18,507 nucleotides of DNA from JANYCG01 sp031365665 (GCA_031365665.1 JANLYO010000052.1:1-18507), one strand, 5' to 3'. Numbered from the stretch's first letter, positions 1 to 8,651 are shown. The notes: a model not told the origin generated them from the sequence alone. Made by a program: numbers and translations.

Positions 1-1157
1 GCGTCGAACACGCCGTCTGCAATTCCGTTGGCGTCTTTGTCCAGGGCAGAGAGGGCCTGGAAGCCGTTGGTGGCCAGAGTGGTGACGGTCTGGCCCTGGG
101 CGTTGACAGTGCTGATCTGGGTCTGGTCGCCGAAGAGTTCACGGCCTGAATCGATCGTTCCATTGCCGTTCAAATCCCGCACAAGCATGCCGTCATCTGC
201 CCTGGCCCACTGCGATCCCGTCTTGATGCCGTCTGCGTTGTGGTCGAACAAGACGGCGCTGTTGGAGGCGGTCAGCTCTATGCCGTCGTTGTCGAGGTCT
301 AGGATTAGGGGGTCGCGGGGGCGGAACCAGGCGAGGCCAGCTTGAAACGCGGCCCGAATCAAATCGAATGCCATCACGCCAGTGCCTCTGAAATAAAAAT
401 TGTCAGAGCCTGGAAGCTTGAACAAGTCGCCTTGCTTGAAGGGCGAATATGCGTCTATCTTGACCGGTAGCCCTGATTGCTGGCTCAAGCCAGGCTTCAG
501 AAAATTCCCGATTCCGTGCTCAAGTCCTCTAAACAGAGCAGATGCCTGTGCGGCAATAGACTGGCGAATAGCATCTGGGAGATTTCGAAGCGGTTCTTGG
601 CCTTTCGGAAAGTACGCCTCGGTTTTGCCAGGCATGCTGCTCCCCGGCAACTCGGAAACAGGGTCAAGATAGGTAACATGATTGCTAATTTTTTTATAGT
701 CACCTGGCGGGATCAGATTGCCCGCGCCATACGCGTTGAACGTGACCGCGTTAAGCTGCGGATTTTCTGCCGCCAACATTTGTGTGATAGCACCACCCAA
801 TGAATGGCCAACTAAGGTGATGCTAGCGGGGTCACCTCCTAAAAGTGCGACAGTTTCTTTCGCTCTTTCTAACTCCACTCTCGCAGTTGCGAGTTGATCG
901 GGTAATCGCCCCACGCCCATTTGGACATCTGCTGCCAAGTCACCGAAATTCGACTCCGTACCTCTGCTAGTGAACGCATACTCTCCAGTTGCCAAGTTTT
1001 TGAATAAGGTACTTTGGTACTCTGTAGTATTTGGGAGTGAAGGCAGAACAACAGACCATAAACTTCCATCTGAAGATCGATACTGAGCTCCTTCGTTGGC
1101 AACAGAGATGCTATAGACGAGATCGGCGACAAACGCGTGATTTATGTTGTAGGTCAT
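1..1157 (-). CDS. RTX-like exoprotein with N-terminal class-3-type lipase domain (partial, 3' end outside window)
   Basis: 385 codons are visible and the frame stays open to the left edge. Residues about 55-200 look like an alpha/beta-hydrolase lipase: GHSLGG at 117-122 gives nucleophile Ser119, and Asp165 (YLDPVSELPG) is a plausible triad acid. From about residue 280 the protein changes to acidic EF-hand-like loops: DLDNDGIEL, DHNADG, DLNGNGTIDSGRE and DKDANG. Such modules are known from large calcium-binding exoproteins exported by type I secretion, whose C-terminal repeats and signal would lie outside the window. The lipase part uses TTA (6), AGA (5) and ATA codons, whereas the calcium module uses none or almost none, so the two parts seem to differ in origin. 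The ATG at 1157 lies 3 bp after the stop of the membrane protein gene, suggesting translational coupling. Secretion and substrate are inferred. Confidence 0.82.
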   Translation of the reverse strand, partial: MTYNINHAFVADLVYSISVANEGAQYRSSDGSLWSVVLPSLPNTTEYQSTLFKNLATGEYAFTSRGTESNFGDLAADVQMGVGRLPDQLATARVELERAKETVALLGGDPASITLVGHSLGGAITQMLAAENPQLNAVTFNAYGAGNLIPPGDYKKISNHVTYLDPVSELPGSSMPGKTEAYFPKGQEPLRNLPDAIRQSIAAQASALFRGLEHGIGNFLKPGLSQQSGLPVKIDAYSPFKQGDLFKLPGSDNFYFRGTGVMAFDLIRAAFQAGLAWFRPRDPLILDLDNDGIELTASNSAVLFDHNADGIKTGSQWARADDGMLVRDLNGNGTIDSGRELFGDQTQISTVNAQGQTVTTLATNGFQALSALDKDANGIADGVFD

Positions 1158-1160
1158 GAT

Positions 1161-1814
1161 TTACTTTGGTTGTTGCAGTTTGAGGCTTGACTCTAGGCGA
1201 AAACTGATTTCAACTTCGCGCGTAGATTTTTCATAAATGTTCGGGCCAATCGAATTTGCACCGACGCAAAATAGCCCGTCAAGGCGAACCAGCTTTTCTG
1301 GATCATCAAGACATCTCATTTCTGTGGCGCCACGGGCCAAACCGGAAAAAGAGCCGCGCATAAGTCTGTCAGCGCCTTTGGTAGCACGCACGCCAAATCC
1401 GCTGTGCTCCCAACCCGCAATTGACGGAAGATAGTGGTCACGATGGAAAGTGATTTCGTAATGACAGCAGTCAAGCTTGCGAGGAAGCAGAACTTCTTTT
1501 CCGCCCCGGCAAGAAGTCCCGCTCATGTCCCGGATGAAACCAAATCCGCCGCAGACCACATTGACCCACGGCGTGGTTGTGTGCGCACTTTGAATAAACG
1601 CTAACTCAAAACCTTTGTCAAATGGAAATGCTCCGCGGACAGTAACTGAATCTTGCGGGTGAGGATTGATGCTTGCAGTCACAACCCATTGCCAGAAGTA
1701 GTGCAGACAAGCGATCAAACCCATCACAAGCAAGGGGACAGAAATCAACGGATGGCGTGATAAAAAGTTGGCACGAAATTTTGTACTCAAAACAAACTCC
1801 CAAATGCAGTGCAT
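1161..1814 (-). CDS. Single-pass membrane protein, candidate immunity or partner of the lipase
   Basis: A 217-residue protein of no family I recognise. Residues about 22-46 form one hydrophobic transmembrane segment. It is preceded by K12, R14 and R20, which predicts a cytoplasmic N-terminus and a periplasmic C-terminal domain. That domain has six cysteines (88, 102, 116, 117, 168, 183), an even number compatible with disulfides. The gene overlaps the end of the upstream exoprotein fragment by 28 bp, and its stop lies 3 bp before the lipase gene start, so it should be co-transcribed with the lipase. It shares the AT-richer codon use of the lipase domain rather than that of the flanking modules. 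An immunity role against the lipase is inferred from this linkage and topology only; a foldase or anchoring role is equally untested. ATG 1814 was chosen as the first start; a later one is possible. Confidence 0.7.
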   Translation of the reverse strand: MHCIWEFVLSTKFRANFLSRHPLISVPLLVMGLIACLHYFWQWVVTASINPHPQDSVTVRGAFPFDKGFELAFIQSAHTTTPWVNVVCGGFGFIRDMSGTSCRGGKEVLLPRKLDCCHYEITFHRDHYLPSIAGWEHSGFGVRATKGADRLMRGSFSGLARGATEMRCLDDPEKLVRLDGLFCVGANSIGPNIYEKSTREVEISFRLESSLKLQQPK

Positions 1815-2969
1815 ACAAGCAATTCGCGATGACTTTGAAGTCTATTTGTGGACGCTTGACGGGGGCAAACGTCTGCCCGATTTTGGACAATTCGGCGAAG
1901 GCGAGGTTTCAGACTTCTGTAGTAGCTCGCCTGTCTTCGTAAATCAAATTCGGGGAGGGAGTGCAACCCATCCCAGGCCGAACCATTCAAGCTGTCACCG
2001 GCGAAGTGAATGAACTCCGCCAAGTCCACCGCTGCACTGGCCGGGTCGGCCAGGGCTTTAGTTTGCAATGTCGCGTTCAAAGCATCAAACCCCAGCCGCA
2101 ACCCGTTCTCATCAATCACAAGCTCCACCTGATCCAGCAGCGCCTTGCCCGCCGTCTGCAAATACAGGCTCTGATAAACGCTGGCCTTGAGGCTGTCATA
2201 GGCGCTCTGGAAGAAGGCCACCCTCGGGCCTTCAATGCTGACCGCGTAAGTGGTGGCCACCACATAGGTTACATACCGGTTCAGCTGTTGGTTGTAGTAG
2301 GTGCTGTAGTGGTACGTCGGGCGCACATACCGCTCCAGCATGGCCTGGCCGTTGAAGCGCTCCAGCGCGCTCAATTGCCCGTACAGCGCCGGGTTGCTTG
2401 TGGCAAAGCTGGCGATGGCGCGCCCTGGGCTGTCGTTGAAGAAGCTTTGCGCGCCAGCGGAGAGCGGGTTGCGCTGGACCGGGCTACCCAGACTGCTGGT
2501 GTTCGCCCAGGCAGTAATGACCTGTTCGGCAAGGTTTTGCCGATTACTGGCATGCCCTACGGTACTGAAGGATTCCACAACGTTGACCAACGCCGCTGAC
2601 TGCGCCGTGCCCAAATTCATCGCCTCGCGCAAATCCCGCACCAGGCCTGCGCCTTGCATTTGCGGCAAAGCGGCTGCGGCGGCAGTGACAGTGGGGTTGT
2701 CTGAAAACTCCCGATAAAAACTGTTGCTGGCGAGGTTGACGTTTTGCACCGTCTGGGTGGTAGCCGTTGTTACCGGGTTGCCGTTGGCGTCTACGCCTGA
2801 AACTGTCTTGGTGAAGGTGCTCTTGCCTTGCGCGGTTTGCGCTGCTGTTTGTACCAAATTGATAGCAATAATTCCAGATTCTGAAAGGCCTAGAAGCTCG
2901 TTTGACTGGGAAACGCCGTCTTGGTTCAAGTCGCGCCACAGTTTAAGGTCGGCGTAGGCGACGTCGGAT

Positions 2970-3016
2970 GCGTTGAAGATGCCGTCTGAGTTGCAAACAG
3001 CGTCTTTGTCCAGGGC
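2970..3016. repeat. Diverged direct repeat of window positions 1-47
   Basis: The 47 bases at 2970-3016 align without gaps to positions 1-47, with roughly 12 mismatches by hand count. Both encode the ALDKDA...DG(V/I)F(D/N)A segment of the calcium-loop module in the same orientation. The visible overlap is short only because the other copy leaves the window; the full repeat probably continues to the left. It marks duplication of the module on either side of the lipase and membrane protein unit. Confidence 0.7.
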
Positions 3017-3048
3017 GGTAAAGCCGGACTTAGTGCAAATGGTTGTCG

Positions 3049-3086
3049 CGCCCTTCCAAGGGCGTTTAGGTGCACGTTTCCGTGCA
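3049..3086. repeat. Two adjacent small perfect inverted repeats
   Basis: CGCCCTT at 3049-3055 pairs with AAGGGCG at 3058-3064 across a 2-base gap. TGCACG at 3071-3076 pairs with CGTGCA at 3081-3086 across a 4-base loop. They lie where the exoprotein fragment loses its similarity to the module, so they may be noncoding DNA at a recombination junction. No T-run follows on either strand, so they do not look like a standard terminator. Confidence 0.45.
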
Positions 3087-3299
3087 AGATCGCTCCAAAA
3101 AAGTTCGGCCATTCAATCGCTGGACGCTAAGCGCCCGCCTCCCGGTGACATGGTTTTTTAACCGTTGTTGTTGCTAAATGCAATCAATTCCTGCAAATTT
3201 GCCGCTCCCGTACAAACACCCGACTTGTCTCCCTTCACCTAAACTCGAATTGCCTTTCAAAAGCGACGATTTATCGCACATTTGTATTACGAAAGCCGC

Positions 3300-3878
3300 G
3301 TGAACCATCCCAAAATCTCCTGCATTTGTGTTACTCGAAATCGGGTCGACTTGTTGCGCCGGGCGGTGGCGTGTTTTTCTAGTCAAACTCACGCAGCGCG
3401 CGAACTGCTGATTCTGTGGGAGTCGGACGACGCGGCCACCAGGGCGTATGTTGAGACGCTGCAGTCGCCCGACATGCGCGCAATGGAAGTCCCTGCGCTG
3501 CCGCGCCAACCCCTGGGCGCGCTGCGCAACCTGGCCGTTCAAGCCAGCCAGGGCACCTATTTCGCGCAATGGGACGATGACGATTGGCACGCCCCCACCA
3601 GGCTGGCTGAGCAATTGGCCCATATTCAAAGCAGCGGCAAGCCCGCTTGTGTGCTGGCCCGCTGGTTGATGTTTGACCAGGTGACGAGCCTGGCCTATGT
3701 GTCGCGGGGGAGGCGCTGGGAAGGCAGCCTGCTGTGCGACCGCGCCTTCACACCGAGTTATGCCGAACTTGCCAAAGGCGAAGACTTGCCTGCGGTTGAG
3801 CAGCTCTGGCAGGCGGGTCGGCTGGCGGGGCGACGTCAACTTATCGCGCATCGGCAACCAACCCTTCGATGGTGTTGA
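3300..3878 (+). pseudogene. Family 2 (GT-A) glycosyltransferase, 3'-truncated
   Basis: The N-terminus KISCICVTRNR and the acidic metal/nucleotide-sugar motif QWDDDDWHAPTRLAEQL (Asp92-95) are typical of inverting family 2 glycosyltransferases. RGRRWEGSLLCDR and KGEDLPAVEQL (the ED motif at 161-162) follow in the expected order. GTG 3300 is preferred over TTG 3282 because family members begin just before this beta strand and GAAAG lies a few bases upstream. After GRLAG (about residue 177) the similarity stops and the last 15 residues are read from DNA that is antisense to the 3' end of the convergent glycosyltransferase gene. Family members usually continue further, with a C-terminal segment containing a conserved aromatic/His stretch. 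The gene therefore seems cut at about 3835 and is probably inactive, although the catalytic core remains. Confidence 0.72.
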
Positions 3879-5046
3879 CCAAGCGTTCCAGCGTTTGCGG
3901 GAGGCTGTAGAGGCGATATTTGTGTTTTAGACGCTGGGCGGCCTCACGGAAACCGTGGTCGCCAAGGAGCCGCCGAACAATGGCTGTGAATTGGGTGGCG
4001 ACATCGGACGGCAGGAGCGCCTCACCCATGCCGCTGCGGCGCAGGCAATCAACCATGAGGCGCTGCTCCATGTGCAACGGGATGGCAAGCATTGGCACGC
4101 CAGACAAGACACAGGCCGCCACCACGCCGTGCCCACCCAGGGTGATGGCCAGATCGCAGGTTTCAAGGACCGACGCTAGCTGCACCGGTCGCTCGACCAA
4201 ATTCAAATGGGGTGCGGCCAGCGCCAGGCGCTGCTTGGTCGTCAGGTCAGGGCAATAGGCGATGGTCTCAACTGGCAGGGCGCTCAACTGGCCAAGCAAT
4301 GCCGCGCATTCCTTGACGTGCCGCAAATAGACGAAGACGCGCTGTTGACCCTGTCCCGTCCAATTGACCGACTTGCCCAGTCGGTAACTTTCAGTGGGCC
4401 CGATGTAGCGGCCATTTCGGCGCTGCGCGTAGTGGTCCAGTTCGGCGAAGGTGGACAACAGGGCGAGGTCAGCGGTTAGCGCCTGGGCCATACTGGGGAA
4501 GGCAGGTCGGCCATTGGCGAGTGCGAAAGGGTTCATCGCGGCCAGGCAACGGGCTTCCTTCTTCAAGAGATCGGCTTCTGACACCCCTTCCCAGGGGCGA
4601 AACGAAGGATACGGCGTGAGCGGCGGCGGCTGATCGAACCCGGTGGCCAATTCCAAGGTCTTGACGCCCAGGCATTTGGCGGCAAACAGCGCACCAGGCG
4701 CATGGTCGATGACCACCAGATCGACGCGTTCGGTCTTGAAACATTGCGCCCACGCTTCGAGGAGGGACCGACAAACGGCCGGATCCGCCATGCCGTGCTG
4801 CGCCACGATATCCGCGTGGCTACAGATCACCGGGTCAGGCAGGCCAGAGCGCGGCCTGATCGGCGCCTGCACCACCGCGAACCCGGAGCCCGCCAGCGCA
4901 GTCGCCGCCAGCCTCAAGTCTTTGACCGCAAAACTGACGACGTGGCCACGCTCACGCAGCAGCCGGGCCAAATCCAGATGGCGCCAAACATGGCCGAGTC
5001 CGAGCCCAAGCTCCCACGCGAAGAGGATGTTCGATGAGCGGCCCAT
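3841..5046 (-). CDS. Family 1-type glycosyltransferase (GT-B fold, MGT/UGT-like)
   Basis: 401 residues from ATG 5046. The N-terminal domain has the GLGLGHVWRHLDLARLLRERGH pattern (residues 14-35), the acceptor-side start of GT-B enzymes that move along glycine-rich loops. The C-terminal nucleotide-sugar site is CDLAITLGGHGVVAACVLSG, then VPMLAIPLHMEQ (297-328), close to macrolide/UDP-glycosyltransferase signatures. Donor and acceptor are unknown. An upstream in-frame ATG at 5121 lies inside the preceding gene and encodes no family sequence, so it was rejected; ATG 5046 starts 4 bp after the stop of the PaaK-like gene. It is the last gene of the three-gene operon with the ABC exporter. Possible roles are glycosylation of an exported product or of a lipid/polysaccharide. 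Confidence 0.85.
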   Translation of the reverse strand: MGRSSNILFAWELGLGLGHVWRHLDLARLLRERGHVVSFAVKDLRLAATALAGSGFAVVQAPIRPRSGLPDPVICSHADIVAQHGMADPAVCRSLLEAWAQCFKTERVDLVVIDHAPGALFAAKCLGVKTLELATGFDQPPPLTPYPSFRPWEGVSEADLLKKEARCLAAMNPFALANGRPAFPSMAQALTADLALLSTFAELDHYAQRRNGRYIGPTESYRLGKSVNWTGQGQQRVFVYLRHVKECAALLGQLSALPVETIAYCPDLTTKQRLALAAPHLNLVERPVQLASVLETCDLAITLGGHGVVAACVLSGVPMLAIPLHMEQRLMVDCLRRSGMGEALLPSDVATQFTAIVRRLLGDHGFREAAQRLKHKYRLYSLPQTLERLVNTIEGLVADAR

Positions 5047-5050
5047 GGCG

Positions 5051-6415
5051 TCAACATTCACAGACACATTCTTCAAATTTGCCAGACGCCGGTTTGGGCA
5101 GACGGTCGGCAAAGTAGACAAACTGGTAGTTAAAGCGGTGCTTCAAAGCCGCACTGATGATCTCGGCCAAAGCCGCCTCGGCGTCAGGCGTCAAAGCCCG
5201 GCCATTCACCACCAGGCGCACTTCAATCAGAGCCAGAGATTTTTGGACAAACTGGTACTGGGCGATGTTCGCCACCGAGGCAAACTCCCTAAAACCAGTT
5301 TGCGGCCAGTAGCTGCGCCCATCCGGCAGCTTGACCATATTGCGTTCCCGACCCATCACCCGTTTGAGTGTGGGCAGGCCCCTGCCACAAGTGCAGACCG
5401 GCCCCCATTCGGCGTAGTCCCCAATGTCATACCGGATCACCGGGCTCGCAAAATTGAGCAAATCGGTGACGACCACACGCCCGACCTCGCCGACATCACA
5501 AGCATCCCCATTGGCCCGCAGCACCTCGACCATCAAACCTTCGGCCATGGTGTGGTACAGCCCGCTGTGCGGGCACTGGAGCGCGATCACTCCTGCCTCC
5601 TCGCAGCTGTAGGTGTCGGCAATCGTCACGCCCAGGCGGTGCTGCGTGCGCACTCGCAAATCCGCGCTGAGTGTTTCGCTGATGGTGCGGATCTGGGCCA
5701 GGCCAGGCAAGGTCTGCCCCGCAGGCAACTTGTCCAACAAATCCTGCAACACACTCGGAAAAATCAATAAATAATTGGGCTGCACCCGCAACAGCCATTC
5801 GATCAATGCCTGGGTGTCGGTCGTGATCGGCATGCCAAAAGACGGGCCGGTGGCAAACAGGCTGGCCACCGGCGCGCCCCAATCCGGCCAGTCCGTCGGC
5901 TCACTGACAGAGCGGCGCACCATGGCAAGGCGGCCGCGCGGGTCGCGCTGGTGCCAGAGGTGTTCCCGGACCGTGGTGGCCAGCCAGAACAATTGGTTCA
6001 GAGTGGTGCGGTAGACCTTTACTGTTTCGCCCGTGGAGCCTGAAGTTTGTTTGGACGCTACCGGGCGGTGCGCCACCGGCACGACGCGGGCGTGAAACTC
6101 CTGCCCCGCCAATTGAAGCTCACGGCGGGTGAGCACGGGAAATTGACGAAAAGCCTGCGCGGATTGGCTCAGAGCCTCGCTGGTTTGTCCGCAAGCCTGC
6201 AAACGTTGCCCAAACCAAGGCGATTGCTTTTCAAAATGTGTCAGCAATGCCGTCAATTGCGCGGCCTGGCCGGCCCGAATCGAAGCCGGATCCAGCCATT
6301 GCGAACGATCTAGCCACTGCACCAGGGACAACAATTGCGCGTTGGCCGCTTTGACAACGGGTGGCCAGACCAGCCCGTCGATGCCGCTTTTGACCTGCAA
6401 CAGGTCAGCAGACAT
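5051..6415 (-). CDS. PaaK/CapK-like adenylate-forming enzyme
   Basis: 454 residues from ATG 6415. Class I adenylating enzyme motifs are present in order: phosphate-binding loop TSGSTGETVKV (124-134), SCEEAG (270-275) at the aromatic/acyl site, RYDIGD (328-333) for ribose binding, and a C-terminal LPKPASGKFEE whose Lys446 fits the catalytic lysine. C281, H283, C341 and C343 may form the zinc site seen in some relatives. The family activates carboxylates as AMP esters, often phenylacetate-type acids; CapK-like members occur in polysaccharide clusters. The start codon shares one base with the stop of the ABC transporter gene (TGATG), showing strict coupling. A TTG one codon earlier is less likely. 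Its substrate is unknown, but linkage suggests it supplies a group transferred to a secreted or surface product. Confidence 0.85.
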   Translation of the reverse strand: MSADLLQVKSGIDGLVWPPVVKAANAQLLSLVQWLDRSQWLDPASIRAGQAAQLTALLTHFEKQSPWFGQRLQACGQTSEALSQSAQAFRQFPVLTRRELQLAGQEFHARVVPVAHRPVASKQTSGSTGETVKVYRTTLNQLFWLATTVREHLWHQRDPRGRLAMVRRSVSEPTDWPDWGAPVASLFATGPSFGMPITTDTQALIEWLLRVQPNYLLIFPSVLQDLLDKLPAGQTLPGLAQIRTISETLSADLRVRTQHRLGVTIADTYSCEEAGVIALQCPHSGLYHTMAEGLMVEVLRANGDACDVGEVGRVVVTDLLNFASPVIRYDIGDYAEWGPVCTCGRGLPTLKRVMGRERNMVKLPDGRSYWPQTGFREFASVANIAQYQFVQKSLALIEVRLVVNGRALTPDAEAALAEIISAALKHRFNYQFVYFADRLPKPASGKFEECVCEC

Positions 6416-8562
6416 CAAGCCCGCCCCAACGTCACCACCTCATCCACCACCAAACCCTTGGGCTGCTGGTGCGTGATGAACAACATCGACACCTTGCCGC
6501 GCAGGGCGTTGATGGTTTTGGCGAAGTGTTCGGCGGTCTCGCTGTCGAGCGCGCTGGTGGCTTCGTCAAAGATCAGGATTTGCGGGCGTTTGAGCAGGGC
6601 GCGCGCGATGGCCAGGCGCTGCTTTTGCCCGCCCGAGAGGCCCGCGCCGCGCTCACCAATCTCGGTCTGGTAACCCTTGGGCAAGGCTTCGATCACCGTG
6701 TTGATCTCGGCCATCTTGCAGGCCTGCACCACCTGCTCGAAGGTGGCTAGGGGGTTGGCCAGCACCAGGTTGTCGTAAATGCTGCCGCTGAACAAATTGG
6801 TCTCCTGCGGCACTACACCGAAGTAAGCGCGCAGTTCATTCGCCGCTAGATGCCGGATATCGGTGCCATCGATGCGAATCTGCCCACTGGTCGGCACGTA
6901 AAAACCCTGCAACAGCTTGGCCAGGGTGGATTTGCCTGAGCCGGATGGGCCGACCAGCAAGGTGGTGGTGCCAGGCTTCAAGGTGATGTTCAGCTTGTCG
7001 TATAAAAGCGGCCGGTCTTCGCCGTAGCGAAAGCCAAGGGCGGTAATTTCCACTAGCCCCAAGCGTTTGGTCTCGCGGCTGGGCGCGGTGGCGTAAGGCT
7101 CGGGTGGCGCGTTCATGATGTCGGCCAGGCGTTTGACGGAAATATTGGCCTGCTGGAACTGCTGCCACAGGCCGACCAGGCGCATCATGGGTTGGCTCAG
7201 TTTGCTGGCGAACATCTGGAAGGCGACCAACATGCCGATGGTGAAAGGCACTGCGTCTTCTGCGACTGAACCGGTGAACGAGCCCTTCATCACGATCCAG
7301 GCGCCGCCGCACAAGACCAGCATGGTCATGAGTTGCTCGAGCATGCCGGCCACCACGTTGTAGGTGTTGCCGATCTGTTTGGTGTGGAAGCCCGCTTCAA
7401 GGTAGGTGGCAAGGTAGCCTCGGTAGCGGCGGCCTAGCTGCGGCTCCATTTGCAGGCTTTTGACGGTCTCCAGGCTGGCGATGTATTCGGTCAAGAAAGC
7501 CTGGTTGCGCGCGCCCAGCATAAATTGGTGGTTGAGCCGCTCCCTGAAGATGGGGGCGACGATGATGGAGATCAGGGTGATCAACGCGAGGATGGCCAGC
7601 ACCATCAGGGTCAGCGGCACGCTGTACCAAAACATGATGCCGACAAAAATCAGCAAAAAAGGCAAATCCAGCAGCAGGGTGACCAGGCTGGAGGCAACAA
7701 ACTCGCGGATGGTTTCCACCGCCTGCATGCGCGCGGCGATGACGCCGGTGGGCCGGTGCTCGAAGTATCGCAGGGGCAGGCGGAACAGGTGCTCGAACAC
7801 GGCGGAGCCCAGTTGCGCATCGACCCGGTTGCCGGTGTGCAGCACCAGGTACTGGCGCACCCAGGTGAGCGCAGCACTGAACAGCATGAAAATGACCAGA
7901 CCAGCGGCGATCACCGCCAGGGTGCTGACGGTTTGGTGGGTGACTACTTTGTCGATAATGACTTGGGTGAACAAGGGCGTGGCCAAGGCGATAAGCTGGA
8001 TCACCAGCGATGCTGTCAACACATCGCGCCAGATGCCTTTGTGTTTCAAGAGCACCGGGATGAACCACTTGAAGCCGAAGGCCTGGCCGGCGCCGATGTC
8101 GGGGTCGTCCACGGGTTTGACCTGGGGTTCGCAGAACAGCCCAGCACCCGTGGCTGAGTTCGCCAGTTCGTCAAATGCCAGCTTTTGGGGTTCTGTGCTG
8201 CCGGGGTAAAACACCCACAGCCCATCGGCGTCGAGTTTGACGGCGAGCGCCAAGCGTGGCGTGGTTTCTACGCTGTTTGCGATTGCGTCGCCCCGCAGTT
8301 CAATCAGACATGGCAGCTTGACTGTCTTAGCCAGCGTCTTGGGGCTATAGGGGGAGGTAAACCCTAGCAACCTGGTCTTGAAACCCAAGCTCCTTATGGC
8401 ATCCGGCAACCTATCAAAGCGATATGGCGGCGGAAAACCCTGCAACAGCAGGTCTTTGTCAAACGGCAGGCGGTTGATTTGCGCCAGACTCCCCAGTGCC
8501 CAAACGGTTTCGTCGATGGAGAGTGCCTGGGAATACATGCCTTTTTGCGTGTCTTTCTGCAT
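6415..8562 (-). CDS. Type I secretion ABC transporter with degenerate C39 peptidase-like domain (HlyB/LapB type)
   Basis: 715 residues. Residues about 10-140 form a C39-peptidase-like domain lacking the catalytic Cys (its only cysteines, 85 and 144, are elsewhere), as in exporters of RTX proteins that use this domain to hold substrate rather than cleave it. Residues about 165-450 are the six-helix exporter membrane domain. The ATPase has Walker A GPSGSGKST (538-546), Q-loop Gln586, signature LSGGQ (642-646), Walker B ILIFDE (662-667) and switch His698. It acts as a dimer in the inner membrane with an HlyD-type adaptor and a TolC-type channel; neither is encoded here. The RTX-like exoprotein 5 kb away is a natural candidate substrate. 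No strong Shine-Dalgarno precedes ATG 8562, so ATG 8538 (Met9) is a possible alternative start. Confidence 0.93.
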   Translation of the reverse strand: MQKDTQKGMYSQALSIDETVWALGSLAQINRLPFDKDLLLQGFPPPYRFDRLPDAIRSLGFKTRLLGFTSPYSPKTLAKTVKLPCLIELRGDAIANSVETTPRLALAVKLDADGLWVFYPGSTEPQKLAFDELANSATGAGLFCEPQVKPVDDPDIGAGQAFGFKWFIPVLLKHKGIWRDVLTASLVIQLIALATPLFTQVIIDKVVTHQTVSTLAVIAAGLVIFMLFSAALTWVRQYLVLHTGNRVDAQLGSAVFEHLFRLPLRYFEHRPTGVIAARMQAVETIREFVASSLVTLLLDLPFLLIFVGIMFWYSVPLTLMVLAILALITLISIIVAPIFRERLNHQFMLGARNQAFLTEYIASLETVKSLQMEPQLGRRYRGYLATYLEAGFHTKQIGNTYNVVAGMLEQLMTMLVLCGGAWIVMKGSFTGSVAEDAVPFTIGMLVAFQMFASKLSQPMMRLVGLWQQFQQANISVKRLADIMNAPPEPYATAPSRETKRLGLVEITALGFRYGEDRPLLYDKLNITLKPGTTTLLVGPSGSGKSTLAKLLQGFYVPTSGQIRIDGTDIRHLAANELRAYFGVVPQETNLFSGSIYDNLVLANPLATFEQVVQACKMAEINTVIEALPKGYQTEIGERGAGLSGGQKQRLAIARALLKRPQILIFDEATSALDSETAEHFAKTINALRGKVSMLFITHQQPKGLVVDEVVTLGRA

Positions 8563-8651
8563 TTGTGATGCGGCGTCTCAACGGCTCGGGTTGGCCAATT
8601 TGGCGCTGAGGCATCATAGGTGCGAACTTGTGTCAAATCGTTCGCCTGCCT

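Larger units (their letters stand above)
1787..3112 (-). pseudogene. Orphan fragment of an RTX-like calcium-loop exoprotein, truncated at both ends
   Basis: The open frame is 441 codons. From about residue 30 it matches the module that ends the lipase protein at the left edge: GFTALDKDA then DGIFNASD here, against ALDKDANGIADGVFDA there. It continues with a clear EF-hand-like loop, DLNQDGVSQSNEL. The middle contains Tyr-rich stretches (YHYSTYYNQQLNRYVTYVV) and DLAEFIHFAGDSLN, which I associate with the region before the glycine-rich RTX repeats in this kind of exoprotein. No such repeats follow. The last 50 or so residues are basic and unlike the rest, and the first 29 residues are unrelated and overlap two DNA hairpins. 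I read it as a displaced remnant of a second copy, or a silent cassette, upstream of the lipase unit. Whether it is expressed cannot be told. Confidence 0.65.

Noticed and set aside
3049..3086. Integron attC site or terminator
   Set aside because: The two small hairpins lack the conserved attC core sites I could check by eye, and no T-run follows.
3174..3857. 227-codon minus-strand open frame
   Set aside because: It is antisense to the glycosyltransferase with clear GT2 motifs on the plus strand, has no recognisable domain, and is rich in Gln/Arg/Pro as expected of a shadow frame.
4643..5770. 375-codon plus-strand open frame
   Set aside because: It crosses two well-supported minus-strand genes (glycosyltransferase and PaaK-like enzyme) and shows no protein family features.
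7450..8209. Two overlapping plus-strand open frames of about 240 codons
   Set aside because: Both are antisense to the membrane domain of the ABC exporter and show typical shadow composition.
8613..8636. Standard sigma-70 promoter TTGACA/TATGAT for the exporter operon
   Set aside because: The hexamers are each good, but the spacer is only 12 bases, so they are unlikely to act together.
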